Shown here one piece after another: positions 22,961 to 37,149 of a stretch of DNA of 64,000 bases. The position numbers were made by a program, and so were the translations under genes. The stretch is from positions 1,054,001-1,118,000 of the forward strand of contig NW_027478520.1 in NCBI RefSeq assembly GCF_051014685.1, written 5' to 3'. This DNA comes from Ptiloglossa arizonensis (taxonomy: Eukaryota; Arthropoda; Insecta; Hymenoptera; Colletidae). Numbering within the stretch: the first letter of the stretch is position 1; every line of letters begins with the position of its first letter. The notes under the pieces were generated by a model that was not told the origin of the DNA, searched no databases, and saw only the letters and a list, made by a program, of their open reading frames with translations.

Positions 22961-24052
22961 TCTCGCGAACGGAATGACGAACTCGAGAATTTCCTATTGC
23001 ATCTGAAAGCAGAAACTCGCCCGATTACAACGGTGCGTGTATTTTTCCCCAAGGCCTTTGTAGTTATTAGCTTCGAGTATCAGACTTGCGATAATTTTGA
23101 TGGTTTCTCTAGCATTCCTTAACTTCAAACTCCCATTTCTCGCGAACGGATTGACGAACTCGAGAAATTCCTGTTGCATCTGAAAGCAGAAACTCGCCCG
23201 ATTACAACGGTATGTGTATTTTTCCCCTAGGGCATTGTAGTTATTGGTTTCTAGCATTGGAATTGCGAAAATTTTGATGGTTTCACAAACATTCCTTAAC
23301 TTCAAACTCCCATATCTCGCGAATGGAATGACGAACTCGAGAAATTCCTGTTGCATCTGAAAGTGGAGACTCGCCCGATTACAAAGGTATGCGCATCTTT
23401 GCCCTAGGCCATAGTTGTTATTGGTTTCGATTATCAGACTTGCGAAAATTTTGATGGTTTCTCAACCATTCCTTAAATTCAAACTCCCATATCTCGCGAA
23501 CGGATTGACGAACTCGAGAAATTCCTGTTGCATCTGAAAGCAGAAACTCGCCCGATTACAACGGTATGTGTATTTTTCCCCTAGGGCATTGTAGTCATTG
23601 GTTTCTAGCATCAGAATTGCGAAAATTTTGATGGTTTCTCAACTATTCCTTAACTTCAAACTCCCATATCTCGCGAACGGATTGACGAACTCGAGAATTT
23701 CCTGTTGCATCTGAAAGTAGAAACTCGCACGATTACAATGGTGTGTGTACTTTTCCCCTAGGCCATTCCAGTTATTGGTTTCGAGTATCAGACTTGCGAA
23801 AATTTTGATGGTTTCTCAATCATTCCTTAACTTCAAACTTCCATATCTCGCGAACGGATTGACGAACTCGAGAATTTCCAATTGCATCTGAAAGCAGAAA
23901 CTCGCCCGATTACAACGGTATGTGTATTTTTGCCCTAGGCTATACTTGTTATTGGATTCGAGTATCAGACTTGCGAAAATTTTGATGGTTTCTCAAGCAT
24001 TCCATAACTTCTAACCCCCATATCTCGCGAACGGATTGACGAATTCGAGACA
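22961..24052 (+). repeat. Mosaic spacer between the two 14-monomer blocks
   Basis: Mixed monomers: a GTGCGTG/CCCCAAGGCC monomer, a CATTGGAATTGCG and TTTCACAAACATTCC monomer, CTGAAAGTGGAGACTCG, GTAGTCATTGG, and at about 23,715 the CTGAAAGTAGAAACTCGCAC type with ATTACAATGGTGTGTG that also begins the 26,891 and 27,953 units and opens this window. Nothing but satellite is present. Confidence 0.75.
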
Positions 24053-25680
24053 TTCCTGTTGCATCTGAAAGCAGAAACTCGCCCGATTACAACGGTATGT
24101 GTATTTTTCCCCTAGGGCATTGTAGTCATTGGTTTCTAGCATCAGAATTGCGAAAATTTTGATGGTTTCTCAACCATTCCTTAACTTCAAACTCCCATAT
24201 CTCGCGAACGGAATGACGAACTCGAGAATTTCCTATTGCATCTGAAAGCAGAAACTCGCCCGATTACAACGGTGCGTGTATTTTTCCCCAAGGCCTTTGT
24301 AGTTATTAGCTTCGAGTATCAGACTTGCGATAATTTTGATGGTTTCTCAAGCATTCCTTAACTTCAAACTCCCATATCTCGCGAACGGATTGACGAACTC
24401 GAGAATTTCCTATTGCATCTGAAAGCAGAAACTCGCCCGATTACAACGGTACGTGTATTTTTGCCCTAGGCCATAGTAGTTAATGGTTTCGAGTATCAGA
24501 CTTGCGAAAATTTTGATGGTTTCTCAAGCATTCCATAAATTCTAACTCCCATATCTCGCGAACGGAATGACGAACTCGAGAATTTCCTGTTGCATCTGAA
24601 AGCAGAAACTCGCCCGATTACAACGGTATGTGTATTTTTGCCCTAGGCCATACATGTTATTGGATTCGAGTATCAGACTTGCGAAAATTTTGATGGTTTC
24701 TCAAGCATTCCTTAACTTCAAACTCCCATATCTAGCGAACGGATTGACGAACTCGAGAATTTCCTATTGCATCTGAAAGCAGAAACTCGCCCGATTTCAA
24801 CGGTGTGTGCATTTTTCCCATATGCCTTTGTAGTTATTGGTTTCGAGTATCAGACTTGCTAAAATTTTGATGGTTTCTCAAGCATTCCTTAACTTCAAAC
24901 TCCCATATCTCGAGAACGGATTGACGATCTCGAGAAATTCCTAATGCATCTGAAGGCAGAAACTCGCCCGATTACAACGGTACGTGTATTTTTGCCCTAG
25001 GCCATAGTAGTTATTGGTTTCGAGTATCAGACTTGCGAAAATTGTAATGGTTTCTCAACTATTCCTTAACTTCAAACTCCCATATCTCGCGAACGGATTG
25101 ACGAACTCGAGAATTTCCTATTGCATATGAAAGCAGAAACTCGACCGATTACAACGGTAAGTGTATTTTTCCCCAAGGCCTTTGTAGTTATTGGCTTCGA
25201 GTATCAGACTTGCGATAATTTTGATGGTTTCTCAAGCATTCCTTAACTTCAAACTCCCATTTCTCGCGAACGGATTGACGAACTCGAGAAATTCCTGTTG
25301 CATCTGACAGCAGAAACTCGCCCGATTACAACGGTATGTGTATTTTTCCCCTAGGTCATTGTAGTTATTGGTCTCGAGTATCAGACTTGCGAAAATTTTG
25401 ATGGTTTCTCAACCATTCCTTAACTTCAAACTCCCATATCTCGCGAACGGATTGACGAACTCGAGAATTTCCTATTGCATCTGAAAGCAGAAACTCGCCC
25501 GATTTCAACGGTATGTGCATTTTTCCCCTAGGCCTTTGTAGTTATTGGTTTCGAGTATCAGACTTGCGAAAATTTTGATGGTTTCTCAAGCATTCCTTAA
25601 CTTCAAACTCCCATATCTCGCGAACGGATTGACGAACTCGAGAATTTCCTAATGCATGTGAAGGCAGAAACTCGCCCGAT
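24053..25680 (+). repeat. 14-monomer block, copy 2
   Basis: Partner of 21,575-22,960 with the extra monomer retained (GAAAATTGTAATGG with GCATATGAAAG near 25,035-25,213). It carries GGTGTGTGCATTTTTCCC in place of GGTATGTGC, a variant shared with a second fragment 1,770 bp (10 x 177) downstream at about 26,540-26,880. Confidence 0.8.
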
Positions 25681-26890
25681 TACAACGGTGCGTGTATTTT
25701 TACCCAAGGCCTTTGTAGTTATTAGCTTCGAGTATCAGACTTGCGAAAATTTTGATGGTTTCTCAACCATTCCTTAACTTCAAACTCCCATACCTCGCGA
25801 ACGGATTGACGAACTCGAGAAATTCCTGTTGCATCTGAAAGCAGAAACTCGACCGATTTCAACGGTATGTGCATTTTTGCCCTAGGCCATAGAAGTTATT
25901 GGTTTCGAGTATCAGACTTGCGAAAATTTTGATGGTTTCTCAAGCATTCCATAACTTCTAACTCCCACATCTCGCGATCGGACTGACGAACTCGAGAAAC
26001 TCCTGTTGCATCTGAAAGCAGAAACACGCCCGATTACAACGGTACGTGTATTTTTGACCTAGGCCATTCCAGTTATTGGTTTCGAGTATCAGACCTGCGA
26101 AAATTTTGAAGGTTTCTCAACCATTCCTCAACTTCAAACTCCCATACCTCGCGAACGGATTGACGAACTCGAGAAATTCCTGTTGCATCTGAAAGCAGAA
26201 ACTCGACCGATTTCAACGGTATGTGCATTTTTGCCCTAGGCCATAGAAGTTATTGGTTTCGAGTATCAGACTTGCGAAAATTGTGATGGTTTCTCAAGCA
26301 TTCCTTAACTTCAAACTCCCATATCTCGCGAACGGATTGACGATCTCGAGAAATTCCTGTTGCATCTGACAGCAGAAACTCGCCCGATTACAACGGTATG
26401 TGTATTTTTCCCCTAGGGCATTGTAGTTATGTGTTTCTAGCATCAGAATTGCGAAAATTTTGATGGTTTCTCAACCATTCCTTAACTTCAAACTCCCATA
26501 TCTCGCGAACGGAATGACGAACTCGAGAATTTCCTATTGCATCTGAAAGCAGAAACTCGCCCGATTTCAACGGTGTGTGCATTTTTCCCATATGCCTTTG
26601 TAGTTATTGGTTTCGAGTATCAGACTTGCTAAAATTTTGATGGTTTCTCAAGCATTCCTTAACTTCAAACTCCCATATCTCGAGAACGGATTGACGATCT
26701 CGAGAAATTCCTAATGCATCTGAAGGCAGAAACTCGCCCGATTACAACGGTACGTGTATTTTTGCCCTAGGCCATAGTAGTTATTGGTTTCGAGTATCAG
26801 ACTTGCGAAAATTGTAATGGTTTCTCAACTATTCCTTAACTTCAAACTCCCATATCTCGCGAACGGATTGACGAACTCGAGAATTTCCTG
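25681..26890 (+). repeat. Mosaic block with imported left-block and HOR monomers
   Basis: Contains ACACGCCCG/CCTGCGAAAATTTTGAAGG and CTCGACCGATTTCAACGG monomers like the 1-5 kb cassette, GGCCATAGAAG variants, GTTATGTGTTTCTAGC, and a copy of the CCCATATGCC/GAGAACGG segment also at 24,8 kb. No HOR period is evident within it. Confidence 0.7.
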
Positions 26891-27952
26891 ATGCATCTGA
26901 AAGTAGAAACTCGCACGATTACAATGGTGTGTGTACTTTTCCCCTAGGCCATTCCAGTTATTGGTTTCGAGTATCAGACTTGCGAAAATTTTGATGGTTT
27001 CTCAATCATTCCTTAACTTCAAACTTCCATATCTCGCGAACGGATTGACGAACTCGAGAATTTCCAATTGCATCTGAAAGCAGAAACTCGCCCGATTACA
27101 ACGGTATGTGTATTTTTGCCCTAGGCTATACTTGTTATTGGATTCGAGTATCAGACTTGCGAAAATTTTGATGGTTTCTCAAGCATTCCATAACTTCTAA
27201 CCCCCATATCTCGCGAACGGATTGACGAATTCGAGACATTCCTGTTGCATCTGAAAGCAGAAACTCGCCCGATTACAACGGTTTGTGTATTTTTGCCCTA
27301 GGCCTTTGTAGTTATTAGCTTCGAGTATCAGACTTGCGAAAATTTTGATGGTTTCTCAAGCATTCCATAACTTCTAACTCCCACATCTCGCGAACGGATT
27401 GACGAACTCGAGAAACTCCTGTTGCATCTGAAAGCAGAACCTCGCCCGATTACAACGGTATGTGTATTTTTCCCCTAGGCCATTGTAGTTATTGGTTTCT
27501 AGCATCAGAATTGCGAAAATTGTGATGGTTTCTCAACCATTCCTTAACTTCAAACTCCCATATCTCGCGAACGGATTGAAGAACTCTAGAATTTCCTATT
27601 GCATCTGAAAGCAGAAACTCGCCCGATTACAACGGTACGTGTATTTTTCCCCAAGGCCTTTGTAGTTATTGGCTTCGAGTATCAGACTTGCGAAAATTTT
27701 GATGGTTTCTCAACCATTCCTTAACTTCAAACTACCATATCTCGCGAACGGATTGACGATCTCGAGAAATTCCTGTTGCATCTGACAGCAGAAACTCGCC
27801 CGATTACAACGGTATGTGTATTTTTCCCCTAGGGCATTGTAGTTATGTGTTTCTAGCATCAGAATTGCGAAAATTTTGATGGTTTCTCAACCATTCCTTA
27901 ACTTCAAACTCCCATATCTCGCGAACGGGATGACGAACTCGAGAAATTCCTG
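26891..27952 (+). repeat. 6-monomer duplication (1,062 bp), copy 1
   Basis: Starts with AAGTAGAAACTCGCAC, then GGCTATACTTG, TTCTAACCCCC with GAATTCGAGACATTCC, GGTTTGTG with GTTATTAGC, GCAGAACCTCGCCCG, and GATTGAAGAACTCTAGAA. The same order recurs 1,062 bp downstream. The first three monomers also occur at 23,715-24,052 (18 monomers upstream). Confidence 0.85.
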
Positions 27953-28819
27953 TTGCATCTGAAAGTAGAAACTCGCACGATTACAATGGTGTGTGTACTT
28001 TTCCCCTAGGCCATTCCAGTTAGTGGTTTCGAGTATCAGACTTGCGAAAATTTTGATGGTTTCTCAATCATTCCTTAACTTCAAACTTCCATATCTCGCG
28101 AACGGATTGACGAACTCGAGAATTTCCAATTGCATCTGAAAGCAGAAACTCGCCCGATTACAACGGTATGTGTATTTTTGCCCTAGGCTATACTTGTTAT
28201 TGGATTCGAGTATCAGACTTGCGAAAATTTTGATGGTTTCTCAAGCATTCCATAACTTCTAACCCCCATATCTCGCGAACGGATTGACGAATTCGAGACA
28301 TTCCTGTTGCATCTGAAAGCAGAAACTCGCCCGATTACAACGGTTTGTGTATTTTTGCCCTAGGCCTTTGTAGTTATTAGCTTCGAGTATCAGACTTGCG
28401 AAAATTTTGATGGTTTCTCAAGCATTCCATAACTTCTAACTCCCACATCTCGCGAACGGATTGACGAACTCGAGAAACTCCTGTTGCATCTGAAAGCAGA
28501 ACCTCGCCCGATTACAACGGTATGTGTATTTTTCCCCTAGGCCATTGTAGTTATTGGTTTCTAGCATCAGAATTGCGAAAATTGTGATGGTTTCTCAACC
28601 ATTCCTTAACTTCAAACTCCCATATCTCGCGAACGGATTGAAGAACTCTAGAATTTCCTATTGCATCTGAAAGCAGAAACTCGCCCGATTACAACGGTAC
28701 GTGTATTTTTCCCCAAGGCCTTTGTAGTTATTGGCTTCGAGTATCAGACTTGCGAAAATTTTGATGGTTTCTCAACCATTCCTTAACTTCAAACTACCAT
28801 ATCTCGCGAACGGATTGAC
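27953..28819 (+). repeat. 6-monomer duplication, copy 2 (partial)
   Basis: Repeats 26,891-27,757 including the rare GATTGAAGAACTCTAGAA and GCAGAACCTCGCCCG variants, with GTTAGTGG as a private change. It diverges at about 28,819, where GACAAACCCGAG replaces GACGATCTCGAG. Confidence 0.83.
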
Positions 28820-29329
28820 AAACCCGAGAATTACCTATTGCATCTGAAAGCAGAAACACGCCCGATTACAACGGTACGTGTATTTTTGACCTAGGCCATT
28901 CCAGTTATTGGTTTCGAGTATCAGACTTGCGAAAATTTTGAGGGTTTCTCAAGCATTCCTTAACTTCATACTCCCATATCTCGCGAACGGATTGACCAAC
29001 TCGAGAATTTCCTATTGCATCTGAAAGCAGAAACTCGCCCGATTACAACGGTATGTGTATTTTTGCCCTAGGCCATACTTGTTATTGGATTCGAGTATCA
29101 GACTTGCGAAAATTTTGATGGTTTCTCAAGCATTCCATAACTTCTAACCCCCATATCTCGCGAACGGATTGACGAATTCGAGACATTCCTGTTGCATCTG
29201 AAAGCAGAAACTCGCCCGATTACAACGGTATGTGTATTTTTGCCCTAGGCCACAGTAGTTATTGGTTTCGAGTATCAGACTTGCGAAAATTGTGATGGTT
29301 TCTCAACCATTCCTTAACTTCAAACTCCC

Positions 29330-30820
29330 ATATCTCGCGAACGGATTGACGAACTCGAGAATTTCCTATTGCATCTGAAAGCAGAAACTCGCCCGATAAC
29401 AACGGTGCGTGTATTTTTCCCCAAGGCCTTTGTAGTTATTAGCTTCGAGTATCAGACTTGCGAAAATTTTGTTGGTTTCTCAAGCATTCCATAACTTCTA
29501 ACTCCCACATCTCGCGAACGGATTGACGAACTCGAGAAACTCCTGTTGCATCTGAAAGCAGAACCTCGCCCGATTACAACGGTATGTGTATTTTTCCCCT
29601 AGGCCATTGTAGTTATTGGTTTCTACCTTCAGAATTGCGAAAATTATGATGGTTTCTCAAGCATTCCTTAACTTCAAACACCCATATCTCGCGAACGGAT
29701 TGACGAACTCGAGAATTTCCTATTGCATCTGAAAGCAGAAACTCGCCCGATTACAACGGTACGTGTATTTTTGCCCTAGGCCATAGTAGTTATTGGTTTC
29801 GAGTATCGGACTTGCGAAAATTGTGATGGTTTCTCAACCATTCCTTAACTTCAAACTCCCATATCTCGCGAACGGATTGACGAACTCGAGAATTTCCTAC
29901 TGCATCTAAAAGCAGAAACTCGCCCGATTTCAACGGTATGTGCATTTTTCCCCTAGGCCTTTGTAGTTATTGGTTTCGAGTATCAGACCAGTGAAAATTT
30001 TGAGGGTTTCTCAAGCATTCCTTAACTTCAAACTCCCATATCTCGCGAACGGATTGACGAACTCGAGGGTTTCCTATTGCATCTGAAAGCAGAAACTCGC
30101 CCGATTTCAACCCTATGTGCATTTTTCCCCTAGGCCTTTGTAGTTATTGGTTTCGAGTATCAGACTTGCGAAAATTTTGAGGGTTTCTCAAACATTCCTT
30201 AACTTCAAACTCCCATATCTCGCGAACGGATTGACGAACTCGAGAATTTCCTACTGCATCTAAAAGCAGAAACTCGCCCGATTTCAACGGTATGTGCATT
30301 TTTCCCCTAGGCCTTTGTAGTTATTGGTTTCGAGTATCAGACCAGCGAAAATTTTGAGGGTTTCTCAAGCATTCCTTAACTTCAAACTCCCATATCTCGC
30401 GAACGGATTGACGAACTCGAGAGTTTCCTATTGCATCTGAAAGCAGAAACTCGCCCGATTTCAACCGTATGTGCATTTTTCCCCTAGGCCTTTGTAGTTA
30501 TTGGTTTCGAGTATCAGACTTGCGAAAATTTTGAGGGTTTCTCAAACATTCCTTAACTTCAAACTCCCATATCTCGCGAACGGATTGACCAACTCGAGAA
30601 TTTCCTATTGAATCTGAAAGCAGAAACTCGCCCGATTACAACGGTATGTGTATTTTTGCCCTAGGCCATACTTGTTATTGGATTCGAGTATCAGACTTGC
30701 GAAAATTTTGATGGTTTCTCAAGCATTCCATAACTTCTAACCCCCATATCTCGCGAACGGATTGACGAATTCGAGACATTCCTGTTGCATCTGAAAGCAG
30801 AAACTCGCCCGATTACAACG
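29330..30820 (+). repeat. 17-monomer-spaced duplication, left copy
   Basis: Pairs with 32,338-33,827 at 3,008-3,009 bp. It contains TTCTACCTTCAG (29,621), two TGCATCTAAAAG monomers 354 bp apart, two ACCAGCGAAAATTTTGAGGG monomers and the TTCTAACCCCC monomer. Private changes include GAGGGTTTCC and CAACCCTATG near 30,070-30,110. Confidence 0.8.
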
Positions 30821-31319
30821 GTATGTGTATTTTTGCCCTAGGCCATAGTAGTTATTGGTTTCGAGTATCAGACTTGCGAAAATTGTGATGGTTTCTCAAC
30901 CATTCCTTAACTTCAAACTCCCATATCTCGCGAACGGATTGACGAACTCGAGAATTTCCTATTGCATCTGAAAGCAGAAACTCGCCCGATTACAACGGTG
31001 CGTGTATTTTTCCCCAAGGCCTTTGTAGTTATTAGCTTCGAGTATCAGACTTGCGAAAATTTTGATGGTTTCTCAAGCATTCCATAACTTCTAACTCCCA
31101 CATCTCGCGAACGGATTGACGAACTCGAGAAACTCCTGTTGCATCTGAAAGCAGAACCTCGCCCGATTACAACGGTATGTGTATTTTTCCCCTAGGCCAT
31201 TGTAGTTATTGGTTTCTAGCATCAGAATTGCGAAAATTGTGATGGTTTCTCAAGCATTCCTTAACTTCAAACACCCATATCTCGCGAACGGATTGACGAA
31301 CTCGAGAATTTCCTATTGA

Positions 31320-32625
31320 ATCTGAAAGCAGAAACTCGCCCGATTACAACGGTACGTGTATTTTTGCCCTAGGCCATAGTAGTTACTGGTTTCGAGTATC
31401 GGACTTGCGAAAATTGTGATGGTTTCTCAAGCATTCCTTAACTTCAAACTCCCTTATCTCGCGAAAGGATTGACCAACTCGAGAATTTCCTATTGCATCT
31501 GAAAGCAGAAACTCGCCCGATTACAACGGTATGTGTATTTTTGCCCTAGGCCATACTTGTTATTGGATTCGAGTATCAGACTTGCGAAAATTTTGATGGT
31601 TTCTCAAGCATTCCTTAACTTCAAACTTCCATATCTCGCGAACGGATTGACGAACTCGAGAATTTCCTATTGCATCTGAAAGCAGGAACTCGCCCGATTA
31701 CAACGGTATGTGTATTTTTGCCCTAGGCCATACTTGTTATTGGATTCGTGTATCAGACTTGCGAAAATTTTGATGGTTTGTCAAGCATTCCTTAATTTCA
31801 AACTCCCATATCTCGCGATCGGATTGACGAACTCGAGAATTTCCTATTGCATCGGAAAGCAGAAACTCTCCCGATTACAATGGTACGTGTATTTTTGCCC
31901 TAGCCTATAGTAGTTATTGGTTTCGAGTATCAGACTTGCGAAAATTGTGATGGTTTCTCAACCATTCCTTAACTTCAAACTCCCATATCTCGCGAACGGT
32001 TTGACGAACTCGAGAATTTCCTATTGCATCTGAAAGCAGAAACTCGCCCGATTACAACGGTACGTGTATTTTTCCCCAAGGCCTTTGTAGTTATTGGCTT
32101 CGAGTATCAGACTTGCGATAATTTTGATGGTTTCTCAAGCATCCTTAACTTCAAACTCCCATATCTCGCGAACGGATTGACGAACTCGAGAGTTTCCTAT
32201 TGCATCTGAAAGCAGAAACTCGCCCGATTTCAACCGTATGTGCATTTTTCCCCTAGGCCTTTGTAGTTATTGGTTTCGAGTATCAGACTTGCGAAAATTT
32301 TGAGGGTTTCTCAAGCATTCCTTAACTTCAAACTCCCATATCTCGCGAACGGATTGACGAACTCGAGAATTTCCTATTGCATCTGAAAGCAGAAACTCGC
32401 CCGATTACAACGGTGCGTGTATTTTTCCCCCAGGCCTTTGTAGTTATTAGCTTCGAGTATCAGACTTGCGAAAATTTTGATGGTTTCTCAAGCATTCCAT
32501 AACTTCTAACTCCCACATCTCGCGAACGGATTGACGAACTCGAGAAACTCCTGTTGCATCTGAAAGCAGAACCTCGCCCGATTACAACGGTATGTGTATT
32601 TTTCCCCTAGGCCATTGTAGTTATT
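31320..32625 (+). repeat. 1.3-kb cassette, copy 1
   Basis: Seven-monomer cassette also found at 37,160 (5,840 bp on) and 39,460 (another 2,300 bp on). Markers: CCCTTATCTCGCGAAAGG with GACCAACTCGAG, GGATTCGTGTATCAG with GTTTGTCAAGC and TTAATTTCAAAC, TCGCGATCGG, CATCGGAAAGCAG, a 1-base-deleted AAGCATCCTTAAC near 32,142, CGAGAGTTTCC, CAACCGTATG, and CCCCCAGGCC. Confidence 0.85.
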
Positions 32626-33827
32626 GGTTTCTACCTTCAGAATTGCGAAAATTGTGATGGTTTCTCAAGCATTCCTTAACTTCAAACACCCATATCTCGC
32701 GAACGGATTGACGAACTCGAGAATTTCGTATTGCATCTGAAAGCAGAAACTCGCCCGATTACAACGGTACGTGTATTTTTGCCCTAGGCCATAGTAGTTA
32801 TTGGTTTCGAGTATCGGACTTGCGAAAATTGTGATGGTTTCTCAACCATTCCTTAACTTCAAACTCCCATATCTCGCGAACGGATTGACGAACTCGAGAA
32901 TTTCCTACTGCATCTAAAAGCAGAAACTCGCCCGATTTCAACGGTATGTGCATTTTTCCCCTAGGCCTTTGTAGTTATTGGTTTCGAGTATCAGACCAGC
33001 GAAAATTTTGAGGGTTTCTCAAGCATTCCTTAACTTCAAACTCCCATATCTCGCGAACGGATTGACGAACTCGAGAGTTTCCTATTGCATCTGAAAGCAG
33101 AAACTCGCCCGATTTCAACCGTATGTGCATTTTTCCCCTAGGCCTTTGTAGTTATTGGTTTCGAGTATCAGACTTGCGAAAATTTTGAGGGTTTCTCAAA
33201 CATTCCTTAACTTCAAACTCCCATATCTCGCGAACGGATTGACGAACTCGAGAATTTCCTACTGCATCTAAAAGCAGAAACTCGCCCGATTTCAACGGTA
33301 TGAGCATTTTTCCCCTAGGCCTTTGTAGTTATTGGTTTCGAGTATAAGACCAGCGAAAATTTTGAGGGTTTCTCAAGCATTCCTTAACTTCAAACTCCCA
33401 TATCTCGCGAACGGATTGACGAACTCGAGAGTTTCCTATTGCATCTGAAAGCAGAAACTCGCCCGATTTCAACCGTATGTGCATTTTTCCCCTAGGCCTT
33501 TGTAGTTATTGGTTTCGAGTATCAGACTTGCGAAAATTTTGAGGGTTTCTCAAACATTCCTTAACTTCAAACTCCCATATCTCGCAAACGGATTGACCAA
33601 CTCGAGAATTTCCTATTGCATCTGAAAGCAGAAACTCGCCCGATTACAACGGTATGTGTATTTTTGCCCTAGGCCATACTTGTTATTGGATTCGAGTATC
33701 AGACTTGCGAAAATTTTGATGGTTTCTCAAGCATTCCATAACTTCTAACCCCCATATCTCGCGAACGGATTGACGAATTCGAGACATTCCTGTTGCATCT
33801 CAAAGCAGAAACTCGCCCGATTACAAC
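32338..33827 (+). repeat. 17-monomer-spaced duplication, right copy
   Basis: Carries TTCTACCTTCAG at 32,629 and TGCATCTAAAAG at 32,909 and 33,263. It leaves the left copy's order at about 33,827, where GTGCGTGTATTTTCCCCC follows instead of GTATGTGTATTTTTGCCC. A further copy of TTCTACCTTCAG lies 12 monomers on, at 34,753. Confidence 0.8.
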
Positions 33828-36800
33828 GGTGCGTGTATTTTCCCCCAAGGCCTTTGTAGTTATTAGCTTCGAGTATCAGACTTGCGAAAATTTTGAGGGT
33901 TTCTCAAACATTCCTTAACTTCAAACTCCCATATCTCGCGAACGGATTGACGAACTCGAGAATTTCCTACTGCATCTAAAAGCAGAAACTCGCCCGATTT
34001 CAACGGTATGTGCATTTTTCCCCTAGGCCTTTGTAGTTATTGGTTTCGAGTATCAGACTTGCGAAAATTTTGAGGGTTTCTCAAACATTCCTTAACTTCA
34101 AACTCCCATATCTCGCAAACGGATTGACCAACTCGAGAATTTCCTATTGCATCTGAAAGCAGAAACTCGCCCGATTACAACGGTATGTGTATTTTTGCCC
34201 TAGGCCATACTTGTTATTGGATTCGAGTATCAGACTTGCGAAAATTTTGATGGTTTCTCAAGCATTCCATAACTTCTAACCCCCATATCTCGCGAACGGA
34301 TTGACGAATTCGAGACATTCCTGTTGCATCTCAAAGCAGAAACTCGCCCGATTACAACGGTATGTGTATTTTTGCCCTAGGCCATAGTAGTTATTGGTTT
34401 CGAGTATCAGACTTGCGAAAATTGTGATGGTTTCTCAACCATTCCTTAACTTCAAACTCCCATATCTCGCGAACGGATTGACGAACTCGAGAATTTCCTA
34501 TTGCATCTGAAAGCAGAAACTCGCCCGATTACAACGGTGCGTGTATTTTCCCCCAAGGCCTTTGTAGTTATTAGCTTCGAGTATCAGACTTGCGAAAATT
34601 TTGATGGTTTCTCAAGCATTCCATAACTTCTAACTCCCACATCTCGCGAACGGATTGACGAACTCGAGAAACTCCTGTTGCATCTGAAAGCAGAACCTCG
34701 CCCGATTACAACGGTATGTGTATTTTTCCCCTAGGCCATTGTAGTTATTGGTTTCTACCTTCAGAATTGCGAAAATTGTGATGGTTTCTCAAGCATTCCT
34801 TAACTTCAAACACCCATATCTCGCGAACGGATTGACGAACTCGAGAATTTCCTATTGCATCTGAAAGCAGAAACTCGCCCGATTACAACGGTACGTGTAT
34901 TTTTGCCCTAGGCCATAGTAGTTATTGGTTTCGAGTATCGGACTTGCGAAAATTGTGATGGTTTCTCAACCATTCCTTAACTTCAAACTCCCATATCTCG
35001 CGAACGGATTGACGAACTCGAGAATTTCCTACTGCATCTAAAAGCAGAAACTCGCCCGATTTCAACGGTATGTGCATTTTTCCCCTAGGCCTTTGTAGTT
35101 ATTGGTTTCGAGTATCAGACCAGCGAAAATTTTGAGGGTTTCTCAAGCATTCCTTAACTTCAAACTCCCATATCTCGCGAACGGATTGACGAACTCGAGA
35201 GTTTCCTATTGCATCTGAAAGCAGAAACTCGCCCGATTTCAACCGTATGTGCATTTTTCCCCTAGGCCTTTGTAGTTATTGGTTTCGAGTATCAGACTTG
35301 CGAAAATTTTGAGGGTTTCTCAAGCATTCCTTAACTTCAAACTCCCATATCTCGCGAACGGATTGACGAACTCGAGAATTTCCTATTGCATCTGAAAGCA
35401 GAAACTCGCCCGATTACAACGGTGCGTGTATTTTTCCCCCAGGCCTTTGTAGTTATTAGCTTCGAGTATCAGACTTGCGAAAATTTTGATGGTTTCTCAA
35501 GCATTCCATAACTTCTAACTCCCACATCTCGCGAACGGATTGACGAACTCGAGAAACTCCTGTTGCATCTGAAAGCAGAACCTCGCCCGATTACAACGGT
35601 ATGTGTATTTTTCCCCTAGACCATTGTAGTTATTGGTTTCTAGCATCAGAATTGCGAAAATTGTGATGGTTTCTCAAGCATTCCTTAACTTCAAATACCC
35701 ATATCTCGCGAACGGATTGACGAACTCGAGAATTTCCTATTGCATCTGAATGCAGAAACTCGCCCGATTACAACGGTACGTGTATTTTTGCCCTAGGCCA
35801 TAGTAGTTATTGGTTTCGAGTATCGGACTTGCGAAAATTGTGATGGTTTCTCAACCATTCCTTAACTTCAAACTCCCATATCTCGCGAACGGATTGACGA
35901 ACTCGAGAATTTCCTACTGCATCTAAAAGCAGAAACTCGCCCGATTTCAACGGTATGTGCATTTTTCCCCTAGGCCTTTGTAGTTATTGGTTTCGAGTAT
36001 CAGACTTGCGAAAATTTTGAGGGTTTCTCAAGCATTCCTTAACTTCAAACTCCCATATCTCGCGAAAGGATTGACCAACTCGAGAATTTCCTATTGCATC
36101 TGAAAGCAGAAACTCGCCCGATTACAACGGTATGTGTATTTTTGCCCTAGGCCATACTTGTTATTGGATTCGAGTATCAGACTTGCGAAAATTTTGATGG
36201 TTTCTCAAGCATTCCTTAACTTCAAACTTCCATATCTCGCGAACGGATTGACGAACTCGAGAATTTCCTATTGCATCTGAAAGCAGAAACTCGCCCGATT
36301 ACAACGGTGCGTGTATCTTTCCCCAAGGCCTTTGTAGTTATTAGCTTCGAGTATCAGACTTGCGAAAATTTTGATGGTTTCTCAAGCCTTCCGTAACTTC
36401 TAACTCCCACATCTCGCGAACGGATTGACGAACTCGAGAAACTCCTGTTGCATCTGAAAGCAGAACCTCGCCCGATTACAACGGTATGTGTATTTTTCCC
36501 CTAGGCCATTGTAGTTATTGGTTTCTAGCATCAGAATTGCGAAAATTGTGATGGTTTCTCAAGCATTCCTTAACTTCAAACACCCATATCTCGCGAACGG
36601 ATTGACGAACTCGAGAATTTCCTATTGCATCTGAAAGCAGAAACTCGCCCGATTACAACGGTACGTGTATTTTTGCCCTAGGCCATAGTAGTTACTGGTT
36701 TCGAGTATCGGACTTGCGAAAATTGTGATGGTTTCTCAACCATTCCTTAACTTCAAACTCCCATATCTCGCGAACGGATTGACGAACTCGAGAATTTCCT

Positions 36801-37149
36801 ACTGCATCTAAAAGCAGAAACTCGCCCGATTTCAACGGTATGTGCATTTTTCCCCTAGGCCTTTGTAGTTATTGGTTTCGAGTATCAGACTTGCGAAAAT
36901 TTTGAGGGTTTCTCAAGCATTCCTTAACTTCAAAACTCCCATATCTCGCGAACGGATTGACGAACTCGAGAATTTCCTATTGCATCTGAAAGCAGAAACT
37001 CGCCCGATTACAACGGTACGTGTATTTTTCCCCAAGGCCTTTGTAGTTATTGGCTTCGAGTATCAGACTTGCGATAATTTTGATGGTTTCTCAAGCATCC
37101 TTAACTTCAAACTCCCATATCTCGCGAACGGATTGACGAACTCGAGAGT